A stretch of DNA of 64,000 nucleotides, taken from NCBI RefSeq assembly GCF_018603435.1, contig NZ_CP075682.1, positions 1,922,001 through 1,986,000 on the forward strand, written 5' to 3'. Source of the DNA: Chryseobacterium sp. ZHDP1 (GTDB lineage Bacteria; Bacteroidota; Bacteroidia; Flavobacteriales; Weeksellaceae). Numbering within the stretch: the stretch's first letter is position 1; every line of letters starts with the position of its first letter. This document shows, piece after piece, positions 18,512-26,858 of this stretch. The position numbers and the translations under genes are program-made. The notes beneath the pieces are model-generated. The model made no database searches. It saw only the letters and a list, made by a program, of their open reading frames with translations, and had not been told where the DNA came from.

Positions 18512-19111
18512 TCAATTGAAGAAAATCGATTTTTTTCGCTGTTTTCCTTTCCTAATTTTCCATGCATGATAAGAACTCGGAACATCATATTGCCATTTGG
18601 GAAGGATTAAAATAATTAAAATTACGTCAATATGCGAAACAAATCCTAAAATAACGGTAAGATAAAAAGTCCAACCTGCCTGTTGAAATCCAATTAAATA
18701 GGTAAAAGCGATCAGCAAACTTAGTCCCCACATTTTCGATAAAAAAGCGTGAGTACAGGTCTCTTTGCCGAATTTTAGCCAGCTTATTATATAGCAAAGT
18801 GCTTCCATTACGAAAATTAGAGTAACTCCTTTCCATTCGTTTTTTATTAATTCAGCATTTAAAAAGTAAGAAGCAAATCCAAGAGATAGCCAGAATATCA
18901 AATCGGTCTGACTGTCTAATCTTCTAAGTTTTTCGGAAGAAACACCGACTTTTCGCGCGATAATTCCGTCGAAAATATCCGTTAATAAACCAAAATACAT
19001 TAAGCTTAAAATTAAAAACCGGGATTGCTCTCCTTTAAAATAAGCTAATAAAAGAATGACCGGAGCCAAACAAAATCTTGTGGCGATTAATAGATAGGGT
19101 ATTGTTTTCAT
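18512..19111 (-). CDS. CDP-alcohol phosphatidyltransferase family protein
   Basis: A 199-residue integral membrane protein with about six hydrophobic segments. The CDP-alcohol phosphatidyltransferase motif appears as D-IF-DGIIAR, then KVGVSSEK, then LRRLDSQTD. All four metal-binding Asp residues are present, but the normally conserved Gly between the eight-residue spacer and the last two Asp is Leu. It would join a CDP-activated lipid to an alcohol in the inner membrane. The motif change leaves the substrate, and possibly activity, in doubt. It is distinct from the PssA at 54 kb. Confidence 0.78.
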   Translation of the reverse strand: MKTIPYLLIATRFCLAPVILLLAYFKGEQSRFLILSLMYFGLLTDIFDGIIARKVGVSSEKLRRLDSQTDLIFWLSLGFASYFLNAELIKNEWKGVTLIFVMEALCYIISWLKFGKETCTHAFLSKMWGLSLLIAFTYLIGFQQAGWTFYLTVILGFVSHIDVILIILILPKWQYDVPSSYHAWKIRKGKQRKKSIFFN

Positions 19112-19129
19112 TTCAATTATTTTTAAGAT

Positions 19130-19600
19130 TTAGAAGACTAAATTAAATCCCAAAGAAAATCTGAAACCTGAAGTAGAAAAGTACTTATAAGGTTCGTATT
19201 CAATATTATAACCTGATTCAGCAGAAATAAAATGGTAAAAAACTATTCCAAATTTTGGTGATACGGCATATGGAGTAATTCCGGCGCCGGTATATAAATT
19301 GGTAATTATACTTTTTTCTTTGAAATCTGCAATTTTGTAAAAATAATCCAGTTCCGGAATGACAATAAATTTTCTTTCCGGTGTATCCCACCAATTGAAA
19401 TGCCCTCTTAAACTCACATAATTATTTTCATTAAGAGGAATTTTCGGACCGAAAGAAAGAAAAGATTTATCATTCATGATGGTTAATTCGAGACGAGTGC
19501 AAATAATTGATCCTATAATTGCCCAGTCTTTTTTGTTGCCGATTTGTGCGTTTACAAAACTGCAAAAAGACAGCGCAATGATTAATACAAAATTTTTCAT
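19130..19600 (-). CDS. Exported beta-rich hypothetical protein
   Basis: The 156-residue protein has a signal peptide (MKNFVLIIALSFCSFVNAQ). Alternating-polarity strands then run to a C-terminal FRFSLGFNLVF, ending in an aromatic residue as outer-membrane beta-barrels do. It is short for a barrel, perhaps eight strands. The first residues after the signal include WAIIGSIICTRLEL. It sits 18 bases from the CDP-alcohol transferase on the same strand, so the two may be an operon. No specific function is recognised. Confidence 0.65.
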   Translation of the reverse strand: MKNFVLIIALSFCSFVNAQIGNKKDWAIIGSIICTRLELTIMNDKSFLSFGPKIPLNENNYVSLRGHFNWWDTPERKFIVIPELDYFYKIADFKEKSIITNLYTGAGITPYAVSPKFGIVFYHFISAESGYNIEYEPYKYFSTSGFRFSLGFNLVF

Positions 19601-19683
19601 GATTGCTTATTTTAAAAATTACACCTCAAAGCTATACTTGAAAAGCTGTTTCATAAATGCGAAAAAAAATTAAAATAAATCTC

Positions 19684-19691
19684 TACATTTG
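19684..19691 (+). promoter_or_regulatory. -7 box TACATTTG for the XRE-like regulator
   Basis: Perfect TAnnTTTG. It overlaps an in-frame GTG, so the ATG 17 bases further on is the probable start codon. Confidence 0.55.
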
Positions 19692-19708
19692 TGAAAATCG
19701 CAAAAATC

Positions 19709-20647
19709 ATGTATCAGGAACGTTTGCTTAAAGAAATCCGAAAAAAGATTGGCGAAAAATCTCTGAATGACGAAATTGCCAACATTCTCAATATCAGCTA
19801 CGATGCGGCACACCGAAGAACTTCCCTGAAAGCAAAATTCAGTTTAGAGGAAGCTTTGGAACTGGCAAAGTATTTTCAGATTTCTCTGGATCAGTTTCAG
19901 ACTTCTGACCGACAGATTATCGTAAGAAAAACAAGTGTTGTTACGAAAACAGAAGATTTAAAATCATTTTTCCAGAACAATCTCAATGTGTTTGAAAATC
20001 TTCCTCTTTCAAAAGGAATGACGATCTATTATTCGGCGAAAGATATTCCGTTTTTCTACACGCTTTCAGATTCGATGCTTTCCCGTTTTAAAGTATATGT
20101 ATGGATGAATCTGCTTAATTCCAAACAAGTTTTCATTCCTTTTTTGCAGTTTTCGCCTCCCGATTTTAAACTCGACACGAAAGAACTCAGGAAGAAATAT
20201 GAGGAACAGAATGTTATTGAGTTATGGAATAACAGTACCATTTCGAGCATCCTACAGCAAATTTTGTTTTATTATGAAACGGGGCACCTGAAACAGAGTG
20301 AGGCTCGGATTATTTTAAATGAATTAACGGAACTTATACAGTATATTGAGGAAAAAACAGAAAACGATACGAAATTTCAGTTGTATGAAAATGAACTGAT
20401 GCATCTTTCCAATGACATCTTTTTTCATCATCCTCAACAGTCACTCTTTGCCATTCCGACCAATATGTTTGGCTATATTCTGATTAACGATGAAAAGACA
20501 TGTACCGAAACACTGAATTATTTTGAGCATCAGATTAAAAATTCAAAGTCGATGAATACTTCGGGAAACCGGGACCGAAAAATATTTTTTAACAGAATGT
20601 ATACTCAGATTGAGGATTTGAAAAAGAAACTGAATACTAAAATGTAA
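19709..20647 (+). CDS. XRE-like helix-turn-helix transcriptional regulator
   Basis: About 312 residues. The first 60 form an XRE-like DNA-binding domain: SLNDEIANILNISYDAAHRRTS, followed by FSLEEALELAKYFQISLDQF, where a phage-repressor-type helix-turn-helix is expected. The remaining 240 residues are soluble, rich in aromatic and acidic residues, and match no effector domain I know; homologs of this length are common in Flavobacteriia. The divergent neighbour (exported beta-rich protein) is a possible target, which is inference. Confidence 0.72.
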   Translation: MYQERLLKEIRKKIGEKSLNDEIANILNISYDAAHRRTSLKAKFSLEEALELAKYFQISLDQFQTSDRQIIVRKTSVVTKTEDLKSFFQNNLNVFENLPLSKGMTIYYSAKDIPFFYTLSDSMLSRFKVYVWMNLLNSKQVFIPFLQFSPPDFKLDTKELRKKYEEQNVIELWNNSTISSILQQILFYYETGHLKQSEARIILNELTELIQYIEEKTENDTKFQLYENELMHLSNDIFFHHPQQSLFAIPTNMFGYILINDEKTCTETLNYFEHQIKNSKSMNTSGNRDRKIFFNRMYTQIEDLKKKLNTKM

Positions 20648-20668
20648 GCAGCAAAATTATTTGTAAAA

Positions 20669-21211
20669 TTATTCGTCTTTCTTGGAAGGAACCAAGAAAA
20701 CATCAATAAGACCTTCGGGAAGCTGCATTTTGATGAATCTTTCATCTCTGTTCACTTCTAAGATCCAGTCTTTGATGATAGGGATTACCACTTCTTTTCC
20801 GTCGAGATTGGTGATAAAGTAAACCTGTGCTGTCTGATCGTTTACGGAACGGATCACTCCACAGTCGTTATCATTTTCATCATGGATATCGTACCCGATG
20901 ATTTCATGGTAATAAAATTGCTTTCCGGTAAGTTTTGGTAAGCTTGAGAGAGGAAGATAGACATTTTTTCCCAATGACTGATCCACTAAAGCTTCCGAGG
21001 AATTTTTAAAGGCAATATTAAGAGCATCCAATTTACTCCAGGATGATTTTTCAATAAAAAAAGGAACCAATAATCCGTTGATTTCAACGAATATTGATTC
21101 CAGTTTATTGTAAAGCTCGGGTTGATCGGTATCCAGTTTAAGGATAACGTTTCCCGCAAGTCCGTGTCTGCGCGTGATTTTTCCTAATAAATAGCAATCT
21201 TCTTTACGCAT
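20669..21211 (-). CDS. rimM: Ribosome maturation factor RimM
   Basis: A 180-residue protein with the RimM arrangement. The N-terminal beta-barrel begins CYLLGKITRRHGLAGNVILKLDTD. A linker with LGKNVYLPLSSLPKL leads to the C-terminal PRC-type domain FYYHEIIGYDIHDEND, QVYFITNLDGKEVVIPIIKDWI. RimM binds ribosomal protein S19 in the 30S head during assembly. It lies 12 bases downstream of rpsP, the usual partner, so the two are almost certainly co-transcribed. Confidence 0.95.
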   Translation of the reverse strand: MRKEDCYLLGKITRRHGLAGNVILKLDTDQPELYNKLESIFVEINGLLVPFFIEKSSWSKLDALNIAFKNSSEALVDQSLGKNVYLPLSSLPKLTGKQFYYHEIIGYDIHDENDNDCGVIRSVNDQTAQVYFITNLDGKEVVIPIIKDWILEVNRDERFIKMQLPEGLIDVFLVPSKKDE

Positions 21212-21223
21212 ACCGGATTTTTC

Positions 21224-21778
21224 TTAAGCTTCAGTATTTTCTTCTGTAGATTCAGCAGCAGCTTCTCCTTCTGTAGTTTCTTCAGCAGGTGCATTTGCAG
21301 CTTCTTCAGCAGCTTTAGCGTCTGCTTCAGCCTGTGCAGCAGCAGCCAATCTAGCTTCATTTACTTTTACTTCAGCTTCTAAAGCAGCTTTCTTAGCATC
21401 AGATTTAGCAGTAGCCAAACCGTCTACTTTACCTTGTACTTTAGCTTCTTTAGCTTCTACCCAAGCATTGAATCTTTTTTCAGCTTCAGCCTCATCAAAA
21501 GCTCCTTTAGCAACACCACCTTGTAAGTGTTTTTTGTAAAGCGCTCCTTTGTAAGAAAGAATAGCTCTTGCAGTATCAGTTGGCTGAGCACCGTTGTTTA
21601 ACCACTTTACAGCAGAATCAACGTTCAAATCGATAGTTGCAGGGTTTGTAATTGGGTTGTATGTTCCTAGTTTTTCGATGAATTTACCATCTCTTCTTGC
21701 TCTAGAATCTGCAACCACGATGTGGAAAAAAGGTCTTCCTTTAGATCCGTGTCTTTGTAATCTGATTTTTACTGACAT
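21224..21778 (-). CDS. rpsP: 30S ribosomal protein S16 with long C-terminal extension
   Basis: The first 80 residues are ordinary S16 ([40 protein letters not shown], here broken by family convention into the loop regions). A further 100 residues, rich in Ala, Glu and Lys and ending [12 protein letters not shown], follow. Such tails are usual in Flavobacteriia but absent from proteobacterial S16 (about 80 residues); the extension is probably helical and then disordered. S16 binds early to 16S rRNA. The promoter box is 48 bases upstream of the ATG. Confidence 0.96.
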   Translation of the reverse strand: MSVKIRLQRHGSKGRPFFHIVVADSRARRDGKFIEKLGTYNPITNPATIDLNVDSAVKWLNNGAQPTDTARAILSYKGALYKKHLQGGVAKGAFDEAEAEKRFNAWVEAKEAKVQGKVDGLATAKSDAKKAALEAEVKVNEARLAAAAQAEADAKAAEEAANAPAEETTEGEAAAESTEENTEA

Positions 21779-21826
21779 AATGTTTGAATTTTACGGGAAC
21801 TCGTCCCAGTTAAATATTTAAGAGTG

Positions 21827-21834
21827 CAAAGATA
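21827..21834 (-). promoter_or_regulatory. -7 box TATCTTTG for rpsP-rimM
   Basis: Perfect TAnnTTTG on the minus strand. The intervening leader contains a small GGGA-ACTCG-TCCC hairpin that could take part in ribosomal protein control, which is speculative. Confidence 0.5.
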
Positions 21835-21921
21835 ATAAAAAAGTTCAAAGTAAAAAGTTTCCAGTAAAAAGTTTTGTAAATTCTCTTTTTTTTTGGAGCC
21901 GGGAACCTGCTCTCACTACTC

Positions 21922-21976
21922 GCTTTTTCCTTGGATTCCGGCGCGGCTTCGCCGCGCCGGAATCCAAGGAAAAAGC
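21922..21976. repeat. Perfect 26-bp inverted repeat with 3-base loop, GC-rich core
   Basis: Positions 21922-21947 and 21951-21976 are exact reverse complements around TTC. The inner 10 bases of each arm are CGGCGCGGC-like, far richer in G+C than the surroundings. It sits just past the nitroreductase gene and could stop transcription or be a copy of a dispersed palindromic element; there is no T-run. Confidence 0.9.
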
Positions 21977-22003
21977 TCATACGTGCCGTTCGATCAGGGC
22001 TAT

Positions 22004-22516
22004 TTAGTCCAAATTACCCATGTAGAACAACCCAAGACATTTTTGATTTTCCTCAATCGTTAAAGACTCTTTTAAATGATCTACGATTTTCGGGGAACTC
22101 CAGTAACATCCGATTTTATTTGCTGTACAGGTCAAATACATATTCTGAACCGCCATAGAAACTGCGGCAATTTCTTCCCATTCCGGAACCATTCCGCTGA
22201 AATTAACAACAATGGAGACTACGGTATCTGCTTTATTGATTTTAAAGCCGATATCATTGTATTTTTTTTCTAAAAAAAGATGTTCAGGTTGGGTAAATTT
22301 GTAAATCGACTGCATTTCTAAAGAAAGATTTGCTTTTTCCTCCCCTCTGAATATTTTAAAACGCCAGGGTTTTGTACGTTTATGATTGGGAGCTAACGTT
22401 GCCGAATGTAAAATTTCTTCAAGAATTTCCTGTGAAATTTCAGTATCCGAATAATCTTTCGGGAATATACTTCTTCTCTGCTCTATGATTTCTTTTAAAA
22501 CTTCTGCTTTATTCAT
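22004..22516 (-). CDS. Nitroreductase family protein
   Basis: A 170-residue FMN-dependent nitroreductase homolog of the short YdjA-like type: RRSIFPKDYSD near residue 14, the FMN-contacting LHSATLAPNHKRTKPWRFKIF near residue 36 (split here), MAVQNMYLTCTANKIGCYWSSP near residue 121 and a C-terminal LGLFYMGN. The enzymes reduce nitro groups, quinones or similar electrophiles with NAD(P)H; the physiological substrate is usually unknown. It appears to be monocistronic. Confidence 0.85.
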   Translation of the reverse strand: MNKAEVLKEIIEQRRSIFPKDYSDTEISQEILEEILHSATLAPNHKRTKPWRFKIFRGEEKANLSLEMQSIYKFTQPEHLFLEKKYNDIGFKINKADTVVSIVVNFSGMVPEWEEIAAVSMAVQNMYLTCTANKIGCYWSSPKIVDHLKESLTIEENQKCLGLFYMGNLD

Positions 22517-22660
22517 GAGCGTAAAATTACGAAAAAGTTGATGGCTGGCTGTTGATAGCTGATAGTTTTTAGTTATTGATAAGTTAGATTACGCGTTTAT
22601 TTTAAAAGTTTGTTTGTCTTTCTGACGAATATTCAACGGTAATATCATCAAAATAGATTC

Positions 22661-22690
22661 TTCATTCCGCTACGCTCCATTCAGAATGAC
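22661..22690. repeat. Intergenic repeat, CTTCATTCCGCTACGCTCC...TGACA type
   Basis: CTTCATTCCGCTACGCTCC followed by ATTCAGAATGACA. It has the look of short dispersed Bacteroidetes repeats; a related stretch (CTTCGACTCCGCTCAGACTG) is found inside the M3 peptidase gene at 25701. Confidence 0.4.
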
Positions 22691-22710
22691 AGCAATGTTT
22701 AGTTTGAAAA

Positions 22711-22744
<34 letters not shown>

Positions 22745-22749
22745 AAAAA

Positions 22750-23199
22750 TTAAAGTACCTCAACAATTTTCTGATGGATTTTATTGAGCGTAAATTCATC
22801 TCCGGGTTTCATGCCCATCATTTTCTTTGCCATCGGGCTTTCAGATGAAATAGCGTAAAAGCGGTCTCCTTCGAAGAAAAATTCACCTAAAGAAACTGAA
22901 ATATAAAACCGTGCCTTATTGGTAATGACCAGAGAACCCAGTTGAACTCTTTCGGTAGAATTATTCAGGACTTTAGCCATATTTCTCCTGAGATCATTTA
23001 ATGCGCCCAACTGACGCTGCATCTGGTAGATTTCTTCCTGCATTTCCTCGCGCATGCTGTCATATTTCGGAGTTTTTTTTATATCACGGCTTGCTTCCTG
23101 AGTAAATTCAATAAAGTTTTTAAGTTTCTCAATTTTTTCGGCAATTACGTTCTTCACATAATTTCTTATGTTATTTTTCTCAAATACGGTCTTCTCCAT
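22750..23199 (-). CDS. GreA/GreB-like transcription factor
   Basis: The 149-residue protein has an N-terminal coiled coil (residues 10-75, VIAEKIEKLKNFIEF, then MQEEIYQMQRQLGALNDL). A C-terminal FKBP-like domain follows with VQLGSLVITNKARFYISVSLG and SPMAKKMMGMKPGDEFTLN, the GreA/GreB C-terminal signature. Gre factors enter the RNA polymerase secondary channel and trigger cleavage of backtracked RNA. The coiled-coil tip here lacks an obvious DxxE pair, so it may be a Gre-like regulator rather than a cleavage factor. Related proteins are sometimes mis-named 3-oxoacyl-ACP synthases. Confidence 0.72.
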   Translation of the reverse strand: MEKTVFEKNNIRNYVKNVIAEKIEKLKNFIEFTQEASRDIKKTPKYDSMREEMQEEIYQMQRQLGALNDLRRNMAKVLNNSTERVQLGSLVITNKARFYISVSLGEFFFEGDRFYAISSESPMAKKMMGMKPGDEFTLNKIHQKIVEVL

Positions 23200-23302
23200 G
23201 AATCAAATCTTTATATAAAGATAATATTTTTTCAATAATTCTTACTCGGCTTAACATAAAATAACAATTCCAAATATGGTACTGAAATTTTAAAATAATT
23301 TC

Positions 23303-23310
23303 TACATTTG
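23303..23310 (+). promoter_or_regulatory. -7 box TACATTTG for the DUF805 gene
   Basis: Perfect TAnnTTTG, 27 bases before the ATG. Confidence 0.5.
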
Positions 23311-23337
23311 TTTTTTAACAAATAAAACTAAAATACC

Positions 23338-23706
23338 ATGTTTAAAGCACCATTTTCTTTCGAGGGAAGAATCAGAAGAACAGAGTATGGACTATCCTAT
23401 CTTATCTATTTAGTATTTTCTGTTCCCTTCAATCTTTATTTTAATATTAATAATAACGAAGATCCTCCAGGAGTTCTTCTTATTATCTTTTTACTATTGC
23501 TTATTCCTCTAGTGTGGTTTATGTTAGCACAAGGAGCAAAAAGATGTCACGACAGAGGAAATTCAGGATGGTTTCAGATTATTCCCTTCTATTCCCTTTG
23601 GATGTTGTTTGGAAACAGCGACCATGGTCCGAATGAATACGGTCCCAATCCGAAAGGTGAAGGAAATTACAATTCTATCAATGAAATAGGTCAAAAAGAA
23701 TATTAA
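23338..23706 (+). CDS. DUF805 membrane protein
   Basis: A 122-residue protein with the DUF805 pattern: FSFEGRIRRTEYGLSYLIY at the start, two or three membrane helices, RCHDRGNSGWFQIIPFYSLWMLF, and the conserved tail GPNEYGPNPKGE. DUF805 proteins are small inner-membrane proteins of unknown role. It is a single gene with its own box and a strong terminator shared with the convergent SRPBCC gene. Confidence 0.88.
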   Translation: MFKAPFSFEGRIRRTEYGLSYLIYLVFSVPFNLYFNINNNEDPPGVLLIIFLLLLIPLVWFMLAQGAKRCHDRGNSGWFQIIPFYSLWMLFGNSDHGPNEYGPNPKGEGNYNSINEIGQKEY

Positions 23707-23710
23707 GAAT

Positions 23711-23740
23711 AAAGCCTTGTGAAAAATTTCACAAGGCTTT
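23711..23740. terminator. Bidirectional terminator
   Basis: AAAGCCTTGTGAAA-AA-TTTCACAAGGCTTT, perfect stem, followed by ATTTTATTTT on the plus strand. It lies between the convergent DUF805 and SRPBCC genes. Confidence 0.88.
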
Positions 23741-23764
23741 ATTTTATTTTGATGTAAAAAATCT

Positions 23765-24298
23765 TTATTTTTCTACTAATTTCTTCAGATTATTCAGACC
23801 TTCTTCATAGGATTTTCCCATTTGGTAATCCATCATCGGGCGCATTATTTTCATCATCGGATCTTGTTCCGTATCCATCGTCCACGTTACTTTTGTACCA
23901 TTTCCTTCTGGAGATAAAGTAATTTCTGAGGTTGCCTGTCCCGCAAAAGGTCTTTCAAAAATCATTTCAGTCTTTTGTTTCTGATTTTCAACCAATTCTT
24001 TTATTTCCTGACATCCTGCTCCTGCATCATCATTTTTGCTGTCCCAACAATATTTATCTCCCACCTGTCCTTCATTTCCGGAGTACGTAAGTTTCATGTT
24101 CGGATCCAACTTCATCCACGGATTCCACTGGTTGAATGCTTTTGTGGAACTGATCTGTTTCCAGACTTTTTCTTTCGGAGCGTTCATCACCATAGATTTT
24201 TCATAATGATAATTGTTGCCGAAAGCCAAAATGGCAACTACAGCGTAAACTGCAATTAACAAAATAATGATTCCAAGAGCCTTTAAAAATGTTTTCAT
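23765..24298 (-). CDS. Membrane-anchored SRPBCC (START-like) protein
   Basis: The 177-residue protein begins with one hydrophobic helix (ALGIIILLIAVYAVVAILAF). It continues as a SRPBCC/polyketide-cyclase-like domain: MNAPKEKVWKQISSTKAFNQW, NPWMKLDPNMKLTYSGNEGQVG, ITLSPEGNGTKVTWTMDTEQ and a final long helix. Such domains bind hydrophobic ligands in a helix-grip fold; no ligand can be named. The N-terminal helix would tether it to the inner membrane. Confidence 0.8.
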   Translation of the reverse strand: MKTFLKALGIIILLIAVYAVVAILAFGNNYHYEKSMVMNAPKEKVWKQISSTKAFNQWNPWMKLDPNMKLTYSGNEGQVGDKYCWDSKNDDAGAGCQEIKELVENQKQKTEMIFERPFAGQATSEITLSPEGNGTKVTWTMDTEQDPMMKIMRPMMDYQMGKSYEEGLNNLKKLVEK

Positions 24299-24380
24299 CG
24301 TTATATTATTTTAGGAGTTTATAATTTTATCTTAATAAGACTTCAGTTAACTGTCAAAATTAATCAATCCGGCTTCATCT

Positions 24381-24388
24381 TAACTTTG
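24381..24388 (+). promoter_or_regulatory. -7 box TAACTTTG upstream of the M3 peptidase gene
   Basis: Perfect TAnnTTTG, giving a 5' leader of about 115 bases. No upstream reading frame or obvious riboswitch was recognised in that leader. Confidence 0.4.
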
Positions 24389-24510
24389 CATATGACAAGA
24401 TTATACAATAATATCAATTTTGTCACAACTTCTTTTCAGGCATCATTTTTGAGCATTTTTGCTGTCGGTTCCGGAGAATCATTAAATTTACAATAATTAA
24501 AAATCAGAAT

Positions 24511-26565
24511 ATGAATATTTTAACAGAAAAATTTACCACACCATATCATTCAGCACCTTTCGATCAGATTAAAACTGAAGATTATCTTCCTGCTTTTAAA
24601 GAATTAATTAAAAAATCCGAAGAAGAGATCGATGCGATCACCAATAATTCTGCAGAACCAACCTTTGAAAATGTAATTGAAGCATTGGCGTATTCAGGAG
24701 AGCAGCTTGATGTGGTTTCCAATATATTTTTCAATTTAAATTCTGCAGAAACCAGCGACGAAATCCAAAAGATCGCACAGGAAGTTTCTCCGATTCTAAC
24801 AGAATATTCTTCAAAAATTTCTCAAAACGAAGCTCTTTTCAGTAAAATTAAAAAAGTGTACGATGAAAAAGAGAAATATAACCTCAACGAAGAGCAGAAA
24901 ATGCTTCTGGAGGAAACGTACAAAGGTTTTGTGAGAAGCGGTGCTTTATTAAATGAAGAAGACAAAGAGAAATTAAAGAAAATCAGCATGGATTTGTCTT
25001 TAAAATCGCTTCAGTTCGGACAGAATGTATTGGCTTCAACGAATAATTATTTTAAACATATCACCAATAAAGAAGATCTTGCGGGGATTCCGGAAGCTAT
25101 TCTTGAACAATATGCAGAAGAAGCCAAAGAAAGAAATCTGGAAGGATGGGTGGTAACGCTGCAATATCCAAGTTATATTCCGTTCATGACGTATGCTGAA
25201 AACCGTGAGCTTAGAAAGGAAATTACTTTGGCAAACGGCAAAAAGTCTTTCGACGGCGGAGAATTTGATAATCAGAATTTAATTAAAGAATTGCTGAATT
25301 TAAAACAGCAAAAAGCTGAATTATTAGGCTATAAAAATTATGCAGATTACGTTCTGGAGGAAAGAATGGCAAAATCTCCGACAAAAGTTATCGATTTTCT
25401 GAACGAACTTTTAACCAAAGCAAAACCTTATGCCGACAAAGAAATTGAAGAGTTGAAATCTTTGGCAAAAGCAGACGGAATTGAAGAAATGCAAGGTTAT
25501 GACCACGCTTTTTATGCAGAAAAACTCCGCAAAGCAAAATATGATCTCAATGATGAAGAATTAAAACCTTATTTTCCGTTAAATCAGGTTCAGGATGCTG
25601 TTTTCGGATTGGCAAAACAACTTTTCGGATTGACTTTTGAGGAAAGAAACGATATTCCGAAATACCATGAAGAGGTAAAGGTTTATGAGGTAAAAGAAGT
25701 CTTCGACTCCGCTCAGACTGACAACAAACAACCATCAACCCAATTCAAAGCGCTGCTTTATGTAGATTATTTCCCGCGAAAAAGCAAAAGAGCGGGAGCA
25801 TGGATGACGAGTTATAAAAACCAGTACAAAAAAGACGGCGAAAATTCCCGTCCGCATATTTCTATCGTTTGTAATTTCAGTAAGCCGACGAAGGATACGC
25901 CGAGTTTACTGACGTTTCAGGAAGTAACGACTTTGTTCCATGAATTTGGTCATGCTCTTCACGGAATGCTTGCCGATACGCAATACCCTACTCTTTCCGG
26001 AACTTCCGTAAAATGGGATTTCGTGGAGCTGCCTTCTCAATTCCTTGAAAATTTCTGCTACGAACCGGAATTCTTAAAAACGTTCGCAAAACATTACAAA
26101 ACAGGAGAAGTTTTGCCGGATGAAAAAATTGAGAAAATCGCCCAGTCTAAAAACTTTATGGAAGGTTATCAGACCTTGAGGCAGCTTGGTTTCGGGTTAC
26201 TGGATATGAATTACCATACTAAAGTTGAAGAGTTGGAGAATAAAAGTGTAAAGGAGTTTGAGGATGAATATACAAAAGCAACACAGTTATATCCTGCGAA
26301 TCCTGAAACGGCGATGAGTCCGAGTTTTTCACATATTTTTCAGGGTGGATATTCTGCGGGATATTATTCTTACAAATGGGCGGAAGTTCTGGATGCAGAT
26401 GCGTTTCAATATTTCAAGGAAAACGGAATTTTCAATCCTAAAATTGCTGCAAAATACAAAGTTCTTCTTTCTTCCGGCGGTACAAAAGATCCGATGGAGC
26501 TATACAAGAATTTCAGAGGAAGCGAACCGAAAGTGGAAAGTTTGCTGAAGAGAGCGTTTGGATAA
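24511..26565 (+). CDS. M3-family metallopeptidase (oligopeptidase / dipeptidyl carboxypeptidase type)
   Basis: A 684-residue zinc peptidase. The M3 signature HEFGHALHGM lies in TLFHEFGHALHGML near residue 477, with the third ligand Glu about 25 residues later in the FVELPSQFLENF stretch. Other family features are RAGAWMTSYKN and SHIFQGGYSAGYYSYKWAEVLDADAF. It has no signal peptide, so it is cytosolic and probably degrades short peptides like OpdA or Dcp. Residues about 400-412 (DSAQTDNKQPST) look foreign: they are encoded by a copy of a repeat-like sequence found elsewhere between genes. Confidence 0.92.
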   Translation: MNILTEKFTTPYHSAPFDQIKTEDYLPAFKELIKKSEEEIDAITNNSAEPTFENVIEALAYSGEQLDVVSNIFFNLNSAETSDEIQKIAQEVSPILTEYSSKISQNEALFSKIKKVYDEKEKYNLNEEQKMLLEETYKGFVRSGALLNEEDKEKLKKISMDLSLKSLQFGQNVLASTNNYFKHITNKEDLAGIPEAILEQYAEEAKERNLEGWVVTLQYPSYIPFMTYAENRELRKEITLANGKKSFDGGEFDNQNLIKELLNLKQQKAELLGYKNYADYVLEERMAKSPTKVIDFLNELLTKAKPYADKEIEELKSLAKADGIEEMQGYDHAFYAEKLRKAKYDLNDEELKPYFPLNQVQDAVFGLAKQLFGLTFEERNDIPKYHEEVKVYEVKEVFDSAQTDNKQPSTQFKALLYVDYFPRKSKRAGAWMTSYKNQYKKDGENSRPHISIVCNFSKPTKDTPSLLTFQEVTTLFHEFGHALHGMLADTQYPTLSGTSVKWDFVELPSQFLENFCYEPEFLKTFAKHYKTGEVLPDEKIEKIAQSKNFMEGYQTLRQLGFGLLDMNYHTKVEELENKSVKEFEDEYTKATQLYPANPETAMSPSFSHIFQGGYSAGYYSYKWAEVLDADAFQYFKENGIFNPKIAAKYKVLLSSGGTKDPMELYKNFRGSEPKVESLLKRAFG
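25701..25723. repeat. Repeat-like insert inside the M3 peptidase coding sequence
   Basis: CTTCGACTCCGCTCAGACTG then ACA, in frame, encoding part of a non-conserved-looking Asp/Ser/Gln stretch just before FKALLYVDYFPRKSKRAGA. It resembles the intergenic repeat at 22661. Confidence 0.4.
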
Positions 26566-26574
26566 AAACATTTC

Positions 26575-26608
26575 TAAAACCATTAAGTTATTGAGCTTAA
26601 TGGTTTTA
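26575..26608 (+). terminator. Terminator of the M3 peptidase gene
   Basis: TAAAACCATTAAG and CTTAATGGTTTTA, perfect 13-bp stem with an 8-base loop, followed by TTTTA. Confidence 0.85.
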
Positions 26609-26858
26609 TTTTAAAAATCCGTAATGAAAATTTAAGCTATTCTTAATTATAAATCTGAAACGCAAAGCTTTATATTCAGAGCTAAATATTTAAGTAAAGC
26701 AAAGTGAGGCAGATTTCATCTGCTATGAAGCGCACGTTTCATCATCTGCACATAACGGAAATATGCTTGTTCTCTTTAATCTTAAAAATTGTTTTACTTT
26801 GCGTAGAATTAAAATTTATATTTGAGAATCCGTTTTAAACCAATTCGAAATTAAAACC
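26609..26858. other. Intergenic region without a recognised gene
   Basis: About 250 bases. It contains a small GCAGAT-TTC-ATCTGC hairpin near 26711 and, at the end, the box for the next gene. No open frame with a convincing protein was seen. Confidence 0.5.
26817..26824 (+). promoter_or_regulatory. -7 box TATATTTG
   Basis: Perfect TAnnTTTG, 34 bases before the ATG of the 143-residue hypothetical gene. Confidence 0.5.

Noticed and set aside
20056..20250. Minus-strand frame inside the XRE-like regulator gene
   Set aside because: Shadow of the longer, well-formed regulator gene on the plus strand.
26700..26760. Possible insertion sequence remnant before the 143-residue gene
   Set aside because: Only a 6-bp hairpin is present; there are no terminal inverted repeats, target duplication or transposase fragments.
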